A stretch of DNA of 64,000 bases, from the NCBI RefSeq assembly GCF_000372465.1, contig NZ_AQUZ01000024.1:62001-126000 (forward strand), written 5' to 3'. Shown piece by piece: positions 16,542 through 25,772 of the stretch; the stretch's first letter is position 1, and each line of letters starts with the position of its first letter. Source of the stretch: Kribbella catacumbae DSM 19601 (GTDB lineage Bacteria > Actinomycetota > Actinomycetes > Propionibacteriales > Kribbellaceae). Below the pieces are notes generated by a model, which worked only from the letters and a program-made list of their open reading frames with translations, searched no databases and was not told the origin of the DNA. A program made the position numbers and the translations under genes.

Positions 16542-17588
16542 ATGGAACTCACGACAATCTGGTTCGTCGTCATCGCGGGGTTGTGGATCGGGTACTTCGT
16601 GCTGGAGGGGTTCGACTTCGGGGTCGGCATCCTGCTGCGCGTGCTCGGCCGGGACGAGCCGGAGCGGCGCGCGGTGATCACCACGATCGGTCCGGTCTGG
16701 GACGGCAACGAGGTGTGGCTGATCGTCGCGGGCGCGATGACGTTCGCGGCCTTCCCGGAGTGGTACGCGACGCTCTTCAGCGGTTTCTATCTGCCGCTGT
16801 TCGCGATCCTGGTGTCGCTGATCCTGCGCGGGGTGGCGCTGGAGTACCGCGGCAAGCGCGACGACCTACCGTGGCGAAGCCGGATGGACACCCTGATCAC
16901 GATCGGCTCGCTGGTCCCGGCCCTGCTGTGGGGCATCACCTTCGCCAACCTCGTCCGCGGCCTACCACTGGACGCCTCCCACGAGTTCGTAGGAAACCTG
17001 GGGACGCTGCTCAACCCCTTCGCCCTACTCGGCGGAGTCGCCTTCACAGCCCTCTTCGTAGCTCACGGCGCAATCTTCCTGACCCTGCGAACAACTGACG
17101 ACCTACGCCACCGCGCCAACCGCCTCGCGTCGGTGACTGGCCTGGCTGCGGCCGCGCTGGTCGTCGGGTTCCTTGTGTGGGCACACGCGATACGCGGCAA
17201 CGCCGCGTCGGTTGTACTCGCCGCGCTGGCAGCTGCAGCCCTACTGGCAGGCCTCGCAGCCAACAAGCCGAGCGGAGCGAAGGCCTCGGGGGCGGTCGGC
17301 TCCTCCCACTCCAGCACCGCCCGGGAGGGTTGGGCCTTTGCTGGGACCGCCTTGGCTATTGCGTTGGGTGTGGCTTCGCTCTTCGTGGCGATGTTTCCGG
17401 CGGTGTTGCCGTCGACGCTTGATCCCGCGTGGGGCCTGACGGTCACCAACGCAGCCTCCTCGGCGTACACGTTGAAGGTGTTGACGGTGATTGCGGCGAT
17501 CTTCACGCCGTTGGTGATGCTCTACCAGGGGTGGACCTACTGGGTGTTCCGCAAGCGCGTCACCGTCGAGCCGGTCGCGGTCTCGTGA
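16542..17588 (+). CDS. cydB: Cytochrome bd oxidase subunit II
   Basis: The product is 348 aa, strongly hydrophobic with eight or nine helices. It starts MELTTIWFVVIAGLWIGYFV and has the CydB block GFDFGVGILLR and WDGNEVWLIVAGAMTFAAFP. It partners CydA. It begins 11 bp after cydA, and its stop overlaps the cydD GTG start (GTGA). Confidence 0.96.
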   Translation: MELTTIWFVVIAGLWIGYFVLEGFDFGVGILLRVLGRDEPERRAVITTIGPVWDGNEVWLIVAGAMTFAAFPEWYATLFSGFYLPLFAILVSLILRGVALEYRGKRDDLPWRSRMDTLITIGSLVPALLWGITFANLVRGLPLDASHEFVGNLGTLLNPFALLGGVAFTALFVAHGAIFLTLRTTDDLRHRANRLASVTGLAAAALVVGFLVWAHAIRGNAASVVLAALAAAALLAGLAANKPSGAKASGAVGSSHSSTAREGWAFAGTALAIALGVASLFVAMFPAVLPSTLDPAWGLTVTNAASSAYTLKVLTVIAAIFTPLVMLYQGWTYWVFRKRVTVEPVAVS

Positions 17589-19237
17589 AGCCGCTTGATC
17601 CGCGGTTGCTGCGGAGGGCCAAGGCTGCCCGGGGCTTCCTGGTCGGCTCTGTGCTCATCGGCGTCGCCACCGGGCTCCTGATCATCGTGCAGGCTGTGCT
17701 GCTGGCCCACGGCATCACACAGGTCGTGTTGCACGGCGCCGCGGTCGGTCAGGTGGCGTGGTTGCTGGCAGCGGTGCTGTTGGCGCGCGCCGTGCTGGTC
17801 TGGGTGCAGGAGGTGGTGGCGCAGCGCGCGGCGGCTGCGGTGAAGTCGACATTGCGCAGGCAGGTGCTGGAGCACTCGCTGAAGCTCGGGCCGGCTTGGC
17901 TCAGTGGCGAGCGGAGCAGTGCACTGACAACCCTGCTCACCAAGGGCCTCGACGACCTAGACCCGTACTTCGCTCGCTACCTGCCGCAACTCGTGCTTGC
18001 GGCGACAGTCCCGGCCGGTGTGGTGGGCTGGATGGCCACTGGAGACCTGATCGCCGCCGGGACCGTGGCGGTGACACTGCCGCTGATCCCGGTCTTCATG
18101 GCGCTGGTCGGCTGGGCTACCCAGGCGCACAGCCGTCGGCGGCAGCATGCGCTCGCAGTACTGGCTCATCACTTCTCCGACGTGGTGGCCGGACTGCCGA
18201 CGCTGAAGCTGTTCGGCCGGGCGAAGGGGCAAGTGACCGCAGTACGCGAGGTGACCGACCGGCACCGGGTGGCGTCGATGAAGAGTCTGCGGCTGGCGTT
18301 CCTGTCGTCGTTCGTACTGGAACTGCTCGCGAGCATCTCGGTGGCGCTCGTCGCGGTCGGTGTCGGGCTGCGGCTCATCGACGGCAAGCTCGGGCTGGAG
18401 ACGGCGTTGCTGGTCCTGATCCTGGCGCCGGAGGCCTACCTGCCACTGCGGCAGGTCGGTGCGCACTTCCACGCGAGTGCGGACGGCGTTGCTGCCAGCG
18501 AAGAGGTCTTCCGAGTACTGGAGACGCCACTACCGCAGCGAGGCGAGCGGACCGACGTACCGGACCTGCGGGTGACGCCGCTGCATCTGCATGACGTGAC
18601 TGTGCTGTACCCCGGTCGAGACGAGCCGGCGCTGGAGGGGTGCGACCTGGACCTCTGGCCGGGAGAGGTGGTCGCTCTCGCTGGCCCTAGTGGTGCTGGG
18701 AAGTCCACAGTGCTCGCCGCGGTGCTCGGCTTCGTCGTACCTGAGCGCGGGGTAGTGGTGGCTGGTGCGAGCGCTGCTGATGAGTTCGCTCCGGAGCGGT
18801 GGCGGGCGCAGTTCGCGTGGGTGCCGCAGCGGCCGGGGCTTCGGACGGGCACTATCGCCGACAACATCCGCCTCGGTCGACCTGCGGCCACTGACACCCA
18901 GGTACTGCGCGCGCTGGCCCAGGCAGGCGCGTCGGAGCTCGATCCAGCTCAGCAGGTTGGCGAAGGCGGCCAATTGCTCTCGGGAGGCCAGCGGCGGCGG
19001 GTAGCACTCGCCCGAGCGCTGGTGACGGAGGCACCCGTGCTCTTGCTCGACGAGCCAACCGCCGGGCTAGACGCAGAGGCAGAGGCAGCAGTAGTCGCCC
19101 ACCTACGCGCCTCCGGCCGCACAGTCCTGCTGGTAGCCCATCGCCCAGCCCTCCTCGCGGCCGCGGACCGAGTCGTCACCGTCGGGTCGCCCAAGTCGCT
19201 CGACGCAGCATTGACTGGATCGGTGGTGGTGAGGTGA
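17585..19237 (+). CDS. cydD: CydD subunit of the thiol-exporting ABC transporter for cytochrome bd assembly
   Basis: This 550-aa protein fuses an N-terminal six-helix export domain (about 1-310) to an ATPase domain with Walker A GPSGAGKST, signature LSGGQRRR and Walker B VLLLDEPT. In Escherichia coli CydDC exports cysteine and glutathione and is needed for bd oxidase assembly; in mycothiol-using actinobacteria the substrate is unknown. The GTG at 17585 inside the cydB stop is preferred over a longer frame from 17429 that overlaps cydB. Confidence 0.94.
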   Translation: MKPLDPRLLRRAKAARGFLVGSVLIGVATGLLIIVQAVLLAHGITQVVLHGAAVGQVAWLLAAVLLARAVLVWVQEVVAQRAAAAVKSTLRRQVLEHSLKLGPAWLSGERSSALTTLLTKGLDDLDPYFARYLPQLVLAATVPAGVVGWMATGDLIAAGTVAVTLPLIPVFMALVGWATQAHSRRRQHALAVLAHHFSDVVAGLPTLKLFGRAKGQVTAVREVTDRHRVASMKSLRLAFLSSFVLELLASISVALVAVGVGLRLIDGKLGLETALLVLILAPEAYLPLRQVGAHFHASADGVAASEEVFRVLETPLPQRGERTDVPDLRVTPLHLHDVTVLYPGRDEPALEGCDLDLWPGEVVALAGPSGAGKSTVLAAVLGFVVPERGVVVAGASAADEFAPERWRAQFAWVPQRPGLRTGTIADNIRLGRPAATDTQVLRALAQAGASELDPAQQVGEGGQLLSGGQRRRVALARALVTEAPVLLLDEPTAGLDAEAEAAVVAHLRASGRTVLLVAHRPALLAAADRVVTVGSPKSLDAALTGSVVVR

Positions 19238-20853
19238 GCGGCTTGGTGGGGTTGGTGATGCCGGAGCGGATTGTTTGGCCGCGGCTTGTTTTGGCTGTGT
19301 TGGCGGGTGTGCTGGCTTCTGGGGCTGCTGTTGGGCTGCTTGCGACCTCTGCGTGGTTGATTACGACAGCGGCTGCGCAGCCTCCGGTGTTGACGTTGCT
19401 GGTGGCGATTGTGGCGGTGCGGGCGTTCGGGGTCGGGCGTGGGTTCTTCCGGTACGTCGAGCGGCTGGCCGCGCACGACGCGGCGTACCGGGTGTTGGGG
19501 GAGACGCGGTCGCGGATCACTGGGCGGTTGGAGGAGTTGGCGCCGGCCGGGCTGGGGTCCGTGCGGAGCGGGGACCTGCTGGCGCGTCTACTGCTCGACG
19601 TGGATGCAGTACTTGACCTGTGGCTGCGGGTGATTCTTCCCGTGTTGGTGGCGAGCGTGACAGCCCTCGCGACGGTCGCCTTGCTAGTGGTATTGCTGCC
19701 TGCGGCCGGAGCTGCGGTGGCGGTCGCAGTAGCACTCGCCTGCACGGTGGTGCCGTGGCTGACGGCCCACAGCGCCCGGTGTGCTGAGCGGGCGATCGCA
19801 GGCCACCGGGGAGAGGTCGCAGCGGGTGCGACGGAGACACTCCTGACTGCTGCCGACGTGGTGGCCTTCAACGCGACGGACGCAGTACTGGCTTCCTTCA
19901 GTGCAGCGGATGCGCGGCTGGCGGCTGCTGAGCGACGATCGGCATGGAGCGCAGGACTGGGCAACGCGTTGCTAGTGCTCTGCGTCGGCGGAGCCAGCGT
20001 GGCCGGACTAGTACTAGGCAGCAGCGCCGACATCTCCGGCCCTGTGTTCGCCGTGCTCGTCCTCACCCCGCTGGCACTCGCAGACGCGCTCGGTGGCATC
20101 CCAGCCACGGCCCAGGTCGCCATGCGGGTGAAGTCCTCGCTGACAAGAGTGCAGGACCTGCTAAGCGCACCAACCCCGGTAGCGGAGCCCGCCAAACCTC
20201 ACAAGCTGCCGGTCGGCCGTGACCTCGTGATCAGCCACTTGAGCGCGGGCTACGACGGCCGTGACGTACTACGGGACGTCGGGCTAACTGTGGCAGCCGG
20301 GAGCCGAGTAGTGGTGACTGGGCCGAGTGGCTCAGGGAAGAGCACGCTGGCATCCGTGCTACTGCGTTTCCTGGAGCCGAGCGCCGGTGAAGTCGCATTG
20401 GGCGGTGTCAGCCTCACCGACCTCTCGGGTGACGACGTGCGCTCAGCGATCGGGCTGCTGACGCAGGAGAGCCACGTGTTCGACACGAGCATCCGGGAGA
20501 ACCTGCTGCTCGCCAAACCCGGTACCAGCGACCTGCAGCTCTGGCGGGCCCTGTACCGCGCCCGGCTGGGAGACTTCGTGCTCAGCCTGCCGAACGGGCT
20601 CGGCACCATGGTGGGCGAGCACGGGGCGAGACTGTCCGGCGGTGAGCGGCAGCGGCTCGCGTTCGCCCGCTTGCTGCTCGCGGACCACGACGTACTGGTG
20701 CTGGACGAGCCCACCGAGCACCTGGACGAGGAGACCGGCCGGGCGCTCCTTGCAGACCTGTTCGCCGCGGCAGGCAGCCGCACCGTCGTACTGCTGACCC
20801 ACCGTCCGGAACTGGCTCCTCACACAACGCAACCGGCCCTCGTCCTGCCGTGA
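19234..20853 (+). CDS. cydC: CydC subunit of the thiol-exporting ABC transporter for cytochrome bd assembly
   Basis: The product is 539 aa: a transmembrane domain, then an ATPase domain with Walker A GPSGSGKST, signature LSGGERQRLAFARLLL and Walker B VLVLDEPTEHLD. It forms a heterodimer with CydD. Its GTG start overlaps the cydD stop. This is the last gene of cydABDC; ftsY starts about 40 bp later and may be read through. Confidence 0.94.
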   Translation: MSGLVGLVMPERIVWPRLVLAVLAGVLASGAAVGLLATSAWLITTAAAQPPVLTLLVAIVAVRAFGVGRGFFRYVERLAAHDAAYRVLGETRSRITGRLEELAPAGLGSVRSGDLLARLLLDVDAVLDLWLRVILPVLVASVTALATVALLVVLLPAAGAAVAVAVALACTVVPWLTAHSARCAERAIAGHRGEVAAGATETLLTAADVVAFNATDAVLASFSAADARLAAAERRSAWSAGLGNALLVLCVGGASVAGLVLGSSADISGPVFAVLVLTPLALADALGGIPATAQVAMRVKSSLTRVQDLLSAPTPVAEPAKPHKLPVGRDLVISHLSAGYDGRDVLRDVGLTVAAGSRVVVTGPSGSGKSTLASVLLRFLEPSAGEVALGGVSLTDLSGDDVRSAIGLLTQESHVFDTSIRENLLLAKPGTSDLQLWRALYRARLGDFVLSLPNGLGTMVGEHGARLSGGERQRLAFARLLLADHDVLVLDEPTEHLDEETGRALLADLFAAAGSRTVVLLTHRPELAPHTTQPALVLP

Positions 20854-20890
20854 GTGCTGCCGGACGCGGTCCGGGCGTCTGCGAAGATGG

Positions 20891-22084
20891 GTGATCGTGT
20901 CGACCCCTCAGCTTGTCACCATGCTCACCGACCAGGCCCTGATCGCGATCATCGCGGTGATTGCCGTCGTACTGGTCGCCGGTACGGCCGGTCTGGTTGT
21001 CTCCAGGCGCCGTAGGGCGGAGCTGCCCGCTACCCAACCGGCCCCGGAGCTGACCGAGCCCAAGGTCGGCGACGACGCCGAGGAGCCGCGGGACACGCCG
21101 ACCCGGACGCTCGAGGACACCGAGCTGCCCGAGCCCGCCACCGGCACGGTGACGGTGGAGAAGCCCGAGTCCGCGCAGGGTCGACTGGTCCGGCTCCGGG
21201 CCCGGCTGGCGCGCTCCCAGGGCTCGCTGGGCAAGGGACTGCTCGCGCTGCTGTCGCGGGACAAGCTGGACGACGAGGCGTGGGAGGACATCGAGACCAC
21301 GCTGATCACGGCCGACGTGGGCGTCGCGCCGACGCAGGAACTGGTCGAGAAGCTGCGCACTCGGGTCCGGATCGAAGGAGTCACCGGCGACCAGGCGCGG
21401 ACCATCCTGCGAGAGGAACTGATCGCGCTGGTCGACCCCACGCTGGACCGCTCGCTGAAGGTCGAGCGCACGGACGGCCAGCCCGCAGTAGTCCTGGTCG
21501 TGGGCGTCAACGGCACCGGCAAGACCACCACGGTCGGCAAGCTGGCCCGGGTACTGGTCGCCGAGGACAAGCAGGTCCTGCTCGGCGCTGCCGACACGTT
21601 CCGGGCCGCGGCGGCCGACCAGTTGCAGACGTGGGGTGAGCGGGTCGGCGTGAAGACCGTCCGCGGGCCCGAGGGTGGCGACCCGGCCAGCATCGCGTTC
21701 GACGCGGTCAAGCAGGGCATCGCCGAGCAGGCCGACGTCGTCCTGGTCGACACGGCCGGCCGGCTGCACACCAAGACCGGCCTGATGGACGAGCTCGGCA
21801 AGGTCAAGCGGGTGATCGAGAAGACCGCTGAGGTGGACGAGGTACTGCTCGTCATCGACGCCACAACCGGCCAGAACGGCCTCACCCAGGCGCGCGTTTT
21901 CGCCGAGGTGATCAACGTGACCGGCCTGGTGCTGACCAAGCTGGACGGTACGGCGAAGGGCGGCATCGTGATCGCCGTCCAGCGCGAGCTCGGCGTGCCG
22001 GTGAAGCTGGTCGGCCTCGGCGAAGGCGCCGACGACCTGGCCCCCTTCGACGCCGAGCAGTTCGTCGACGCCCTGCTCGACTAG
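20891..22084 (+). CDS. ftsY: Signal recognition particle receptor FtsY
   Basis: The product is up to 397 aa. An N-terminal membrane helix (about residues 16-37) is typical of actinobacterial FtsY, followed by an acidic linker, the four-helix N domain and the GTPase G domain with GVNGTGKTTTVGKL (P-loop), DTFRAAAADQL, VLVDTAGR and TKLDGTAKGG. It docks Ffh-ribosome complexes at the membrane. GTG codons at 20891 and 20897 are both possible starts. It normally sits beside smc; here the cyd locus and others intervene. Confidence 0.96.
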   Translation: MIVSTPQLVTMLTDQALIAIIAVIAVVLVAGTAGLVVSRRRRAELPATQPAPELTEPKVGDDAEEPRDTPTRTLEDTELPEPATGTVTVEKPESAQGRLVRLRARLARSQGSLGKGLLALLSRDKLDDEAWEDIETTLITADVGVAPTQELVEKLRTRVRIEGVTGDQARTILREELIALVDPTLDRSLKVERTDGQPAVVLVVGVNGTGKTTTVGKLARVLVAEDKQVLLGAADTFRAAAADQLQTWGERVGVKTVRGPEGGDPASIAFDAVKQGIAEQADVVLVDTAGRLHTKTGLMDELGKVKRVIEKTAEVDEVLLVIDATTGQNGLTQARVFAEVINVTGLVLTKLDGTAKGGIVIAVQRELGVPVKLVGLGEGADDLAPFDAEQFVDALLD

Positions 22085-22088
22085 GAAA

Positions 22089-22838
22089 CTAGACCCGCTT
22101 GGCCAGGTGGAGCTTGGTCGCGATCTCGAGCGTGACGGGGTCGGGCAGGACGTCTCGCAGCTTGTCGAGGAGCTCGTCGCGGTCCTCGTCCTCGAGCATC
22201 CGGTACGCCGACACGGTGCTCAGGTTGGCGAGGTAGTCGTCCATCGGCAGGGTGCGCTCCCATCGGTAGAGCTCCCACCGGAACTCCGCGAACTCAGGCC
22301 GCGCTGCCAGCTCCGGATCGGGCTGAAGCTGGTCGGACTCAGGCCAATCGCTCCATACCTGCAGCTCATACTCGTTCAGAACCTCGGCGACCCCTGCCCG
22401 TACTGCGGCGTCCGGCAGGCGCTCCATGTTCCAGAACAAGGCCAGCGAGCCGCCCGGGCGCAGGGCAGCCGCAGTACGGGTCCAGCGTGTCTCCGGGGCG
22501 GTCCAGTGGAACGCCTGGGCGCTGTAGACGAGGTCGACCGGCTCCTCCGGCTCGTACGACTCCAGTGAAGCTATGGCGATGTTCACCGCGAGTCCGGCCA
22601 CGCGCTGCCGCAGTACGAGCGCCATGGCTGGGTCCGGCTCGAGCGCCGTGATCTGTACGCCGCTGGAGGCGACTGCGAAGGTCGCCTTGCCTGTTCCGGC
22701 GCCGACATCCAGAGCCGTTGTCGGCGACGAGTAGCTGAGCATGTCCTCGATCAGCGCGGGCGGATAGCCCGGCCGGACCCGGTCGTACTCCTCAGCAACC
22801 TCACCGAACACGAGCGCGCGTACTTTGTCCCCAGCCAT
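22089..22838 (-). CDS. Class I SAM-dependent methyltransferase
   Basis: The product is 249 aa with motif I ALDVGAGTGKATFAVA, an acidic residue after strand 2 (ALEPDPAM), and motif IV-like DLVYSAQAFHW. It resembles the methyltransferase-11/25 group acting on small molecules. Substrate is unknown. It is convergent with ftsY with a gap of 4 bp, leaving no room for a conventional terminator, and divergent from the ECF42 gene. Confidence 0.85.
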   Translation of the reverse strand: MAGDKVRALVFGEVAEEYDRVRPGYPPALIEDMLSYSSPTTALDVGAGTGKATFAVASSGVQITALEPDPAMALVLRQRVAGLAVNIAIASLESYEPEEPVDLVYSAQAFHWTAPETRWTRTAAALRPGGSLALFWNMERLPDAAVRAGVAEVLNEYELQVWSDWPESDQLQPDPELAARPEFAEFRWELYRWERTLPMDDYLANLSTVSAYRMLEDEDRDELLDKLRDVLPDPVTLEIATKLHLAKRV

Positions 22839-22888
22839 GGCATGAGCTTATCCGGACGTGTCGGCCCACTATCTGAAAGGATCCGTCC

Positions 22889-24109
22889 GTGGCGAAGGTG
22901 GAGGGGACCAGGCTCGAGGATCTGCTGCGCGAGTTGACGCCACAGGTGCTCGGCGCGGTGGTACGGCGTACCGGAGACTTCACGGCGGCCGAGGATGCCG
23001 TGCAGGAGGCCCTGATCGCCGCGGCGAAGACGTGGCCGCGTGACGGGGTGCCGGACAACCCGCGGGGCTGGCTGATCCAGGCCGCGTTGCGCCGGTTCAT
23101 CGACGAGGTCCGCCAGGAACAGGCGCGGCGGCGGCGTGAGGAGTTGGCGGCGCATCGCGAGGTGCCGGCCGAGGAGGTCGAGGAGCACGACGACACGCTG
23201 CGGTTGCTGTTCTTGTGCTGCCACCCGGCGCTCACCGCGGCCTCGGCGATCGCCTTGACGCTGCGGGCGGTCGGCGGGCTGACGACGGCCGAGATCGCCA
23301 CGGCGTACTTGGTGCCTGAGGCAACGATGGCGCAGCGGATCAGCCGGGCCAAGCAGAAGCTCAAGGGACTGCCGTTCGAGTTGTCACAGGACGAGGAGCG
23401 CTTGGCGCAGGTGCTGCACGTGCTCTATCTGTTGTTCAATGAGGGCTATGCGAGCAGCACGGGCGCTGAGCTTCAGCGTGCCGACTTGTCCGCCGAGGCG
23501 ATCCGGCTGACCCGGATGGTGCACCGGTTGCTGCCCGAGAACGGCCAGGTCACCGGGCTGCTGGCGTTGATGCTGCTCAACGACGCGCGGCGGCTGGCGC
23601 GGACCGGCTCAGCGGGTGAGTTGATTCCGCTGGCGGAGCAGGACCGGTCGTTGTGGAACAAGGAGTTCATCGACGAAGGGGTCGCGCTCGCGGTGGATGC
23701 CTTCAAGCGACCGCCGCTGGGGGAGTACCAGTTGCAGGCCGCGATCGCCGCGCTGCACGACGAGGCGGCCCGGCCGGAGGACACCGACTGGCCGCAGATC
23801 GTCGGGCTCTACGGACTGCTGGAGGGGCTGTCGGGCAATCCGATGGTGACGCTGAACCGTGCGATCGCCCAGGCGATGCTCGACGGGCCGCAGGCGGGGT
23901 TGGAGCTGCTGCGACCGCTGGACGAGAAGCTTGCGGGGCACTACCGGCTGGACGCGGTACGGGGGCATCTTTACGAGATGCTCGGAGAGTTCGAGACCGC
24001 CGCGAAGCATTTCAGCGCGGCGGCCCGGCGTACCACCAGCCTGCCGGAGCAGAACTATCTGACCACCAAGGCGGCCGAGGTCAGTGATGCTGAGCGAAGG
24101 CGGCGTTGA
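22889..24109 (+). CDS. ECF42-type sigma factor with C-terminal TPR-like extension
   Basis: The product is 406 aa. Sigma-70 region 2 (FTAAEDAVQEALIAAAKTWP, NPRGWLIQAALRRFIDEVRQ) and region 4 (LTTAEIATAYLVPEATMAQR) are followed by a helical domain of about 200 residues with VLYLLFNEGY, a hallmark of ECF42/COG4941 proteins; that extension is needed for activity in characterised members. Such genes usually neighbour a DGPF/YCII-like gene, but none is present here. The GTG at 22889 has a GAAAGG Shine-Dalgarno. Its 3' end overlaps the convergent asparaginase gene by 29 bp. Confidence 0.9.
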   Translation: MAKVEGTRLEDLLRELTPQVLGAVVRRTGDFTAAEDAVQEALIAAAKTWPRDGVPDNPRGWLIQAALRRFIDEVRQEQARRRREELAAHREVPAEEVEEHDDTLRLLFLCCHPALTAASAIALTLRAVGGLTTAEIATAYLVPEATMAQRISRAKQKLKGLPFELSQDEERLAQVLHVLYLLFNEGYASSTGAELQRADLSAEAIRLTRMVHRLLPENGQVTGLLALMLLNDARRLARTGSAGELIPLAEQDRSLWNKEFIDEGVALAVDAFKRPPLGEYQLQAAIAALHDEAARPEDTDWPQIVGLYGLLEGLSGNPMVTLNRAIAQAMLDGPQAGLELLRPLDEKLAGHYRLDAVRGHLYEMLGEFETAAKHFSAAARRTTSLPEQNYLTTKAAEVSDAERRRR

Positions 24110-25049
24110 TCTCGTCCCGCCCCTCACCTGTTGCCAAGAGCAACCTTAGGAGCACACGCGCCTTGTAGGGGTCGAGGAAGCCGCCGGCGATGAGTCCGCG
24201 AGCGAGAAGGTCGGACTCGGAGCCAGGCGAGCGGTAGGTGTTGCGGAGGACGGATCCGCTGCCGGTCCGCGAGGTCAGCACGACCGGGATGCGCTCGGCC
24301 AGCTCCCCTAGTACTGGCGCCAGCACCGCGGGCACGTGCCCCACGCCGTACCCGGCCACGATCAGCCCTTGATGAGTGTCGGCCAGCCCTGCCAGCAGTA
24401 CTCCGTCGTCGTCGAGCGTGACGGTGTAGAGCGCGACCCGCGCCGCTTCGAGGTCAGAAGGCTCAGCCCGACCCGGTACGCCGTCCTGCCGGCTGGGGCG
24501 GGCCAGTATCCGGACCTGGCCCTCCACGAGTTGGCCGATCGGTCCGGCGTTCGGGGACGCGAATGTCGCAGTACTGGTGCTGTGCGTCTTGCGGACCCAG
24601 CGGGCTGCGTGGATCTGGTCGTTGAAGACGACGACTGCGCCGAGGTCGCGGGCGGCGGGGGAGCAGGCGACGCGGGCAGCGGCGAGCAGGTTCGCCGGGC
24701 CATCGGGGCCGGCCAGGGTCGGGTTGCGCATCGCGCCGGTGAGGACGAACGGCTGCGAGTGCGGCCAGACCTGGTCGACCAGGAAGGCCGTCTCCTCCAA
24801 GGTGTCCGTGCCCTGGGTGACGACGATGCCGGTCGCACCGTTGCTGATCGCCTTCGAAGCGGCGTCCACGACGTCGAGCATCTTGGCCAGCGTGAGATTC
24901 GCGCTCGGCATCGCCTCCACGTCCTGGATCTCCAGGGGCACCGGCAGGTCAGCCAGGCCCGGTACTGCGGCGGTCAGGTCGGCGCCGGTCAGCCGGGCTC
25001 CGCCGGTCACCGAGATAGTGCCGCCGAGGGTGAACAACGCAACGCTCAC
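24081..25049 (-). CDS. Type II-like L-asparaginase
   Basis: The protein is about 322 aa. It has the N-terminal threonine motif FTLGGTISV and the second motif VTQGTDTLEET, which carry the catalytic Thr, Thr-Asp and Lys network of bacterial asparaginases. It hydrolyses L-asparagine to aspartate and ammonia. No signal peptide is visible, so a cytoplasmic location is likely. The GTG at 25049 is well spaced from AGGAGAGG upstream; a TTG two codons earlier is too close. Its end overlaps the ECF42 gene. Confidence 0.9.
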   Translation of the reverse strand: MSVALFTLGGTISVTGGARLTGADLTAAVPGLADLPVPLEIQDVEAMPSANLTLAKMLDVVDAASKAISNGATGIVVTQGTDTLEETAFLVDQVWPHSQPFVLTGAMRNPTLAGPDGPANLLAAARVACSPAARDLGAVVVFNDQIHAARWVRKTHSTSTATFASPNAGPIGQLVEGQVRILARPSRQDGVPGRAEPSDLEAARVALYTVTLDDDGVLLAGLADTHQGLIVAGYGVGHVPAVLAPVLGELAERIPVVLTSRTGSGSVLRNTYRSPGSESDLLARGLIAGGFLDPYKARVLLRLLLATGEGRDEINAAFAQHH

Positions 25050-25091
25050 GGACAAAGTCCTCTCCTGGAGTGACGACCGCGGGGAAGAGTA

Positions 25092-25670
25092 CTACTTCGA
25101 GCGGGCGCGGACGTGCATCCGCTCGCCCTGGGGGCCGAACAGGCAGAGCATCTCCGCGGGGCCCGGTCCGGGGTTGCCGAACCAGTGCGGGATGTGGGTG
25201 TCGAACTCCGCCACCTCGCTCTCGGCCAGGATGAAATCCTGGTCGCCGAGCACCAGCCGGATCCGGCCGGACAGCACGTAGACCCAGTCATAGCCCTCGT
25301 GCACCTTCTGCTGCACCTCGCCGCCCGGCCAGCCCGCCGGCACGATCTGCTTGAACGCCTGGACGCCGCCCGGCCGCCGGGTGAGCGGGATCATCGTCGA
25401 GCCACCGCGTTTGAACGGCTTGGCGTGCACGCGGGGGTCGCCGGTCGGTGGTGCGTCGACCAGTTCGTCGAGCTGGACCTGATGGGCGCGGGCCAGCGGC
25501 AGCAGCAGTTCCAGCGTCGGCCGGCGCTGGCCGGACTCGAGCCGCGACAGCGTGCTGACCGAGATGCCGGTCGCCTCCGAGAGCTGGGTGAGGGTGGTGT
25601 CGCGTTCCAGGCGGAGCGCTCGCAGGCGCGGGCCGACTGCTTCGATGACGTCGTCGAGATCAGGTTCCAT
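25092..25670 (-). CDS. XRE-family regulator with C-terminal cupin domain
   Basis: The protein has 192 aa. The N-terminal helix-turn-helix (about 12-67, LRALRLERDTTLTQLSEATG then STLSRLESGQRRPTLELLL) is joined to a cupin domain (about 110-185, HEGYDWVYVLSGRIRLVLGD, HIPHWFGNPG). The family regulates metabolism or stress genes in response to small molecules. It is divergent from a thioredoxin-reductase-like gene and is the probable regulator of it. The ATG at 25670 gives the family start MEPDLDDVIEAVG; longer upstream frames run into the neighbouring gene. Confidence 0.9.
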   Translation of the reverse strand: MEPDLDDVIEAVGPRLRALRLERDTTLTQLSEATGISVSTLSRLESGQRRPTLELLLPLARAHQVQLDELVDAPPTGDPRVHAKPFKRGGSTMIPLTRRPGGVQAFKQIVPAGWPGGEVQQKVHEGYDWVYVLSGRIRLVLGDQDFILAESEVAEFDTHIPHWFGNPGPGPAEMLCLFGPQGERMHVRARSK

Positions 25671-25671
25671 C

Positions 25672-25686
25672 TTGCCATTCTGGCAA
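25672..25686. promoter_or_regulatory. Candidate operator TTGCCA-N3-TGGCAA
   Basis: A perfect 6-bp inverted repeat with a 3-bp spacer sits immediately upstream of the XRE-cupin start and about 90 bp before the flavoprotein start. Its position and symmetry fit a dimeric HTH binding site, most simply autoregulation. It lies in an AT-richer stretch (GATATTTGTCATTTTC follows) that probably contains the promoters. Confidence 0.5.
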
Positions 25687-25772
25687 AGATATTTGTCATT
25701 TTCGAGAAGGCACCTCATGGTTTCAGAGAAGGCGCCAGCTGGTCGGACCAGGATCGACAACGAAGGAGTTCG

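Noticed and set aside
25113-25772. N-terminal extension of the thioredoxin-reductase-like frame
   Set aside because: It is antisense to the XRE-cupin gene; the FAD site begins right after a Shine-Dalgarno at 25763.
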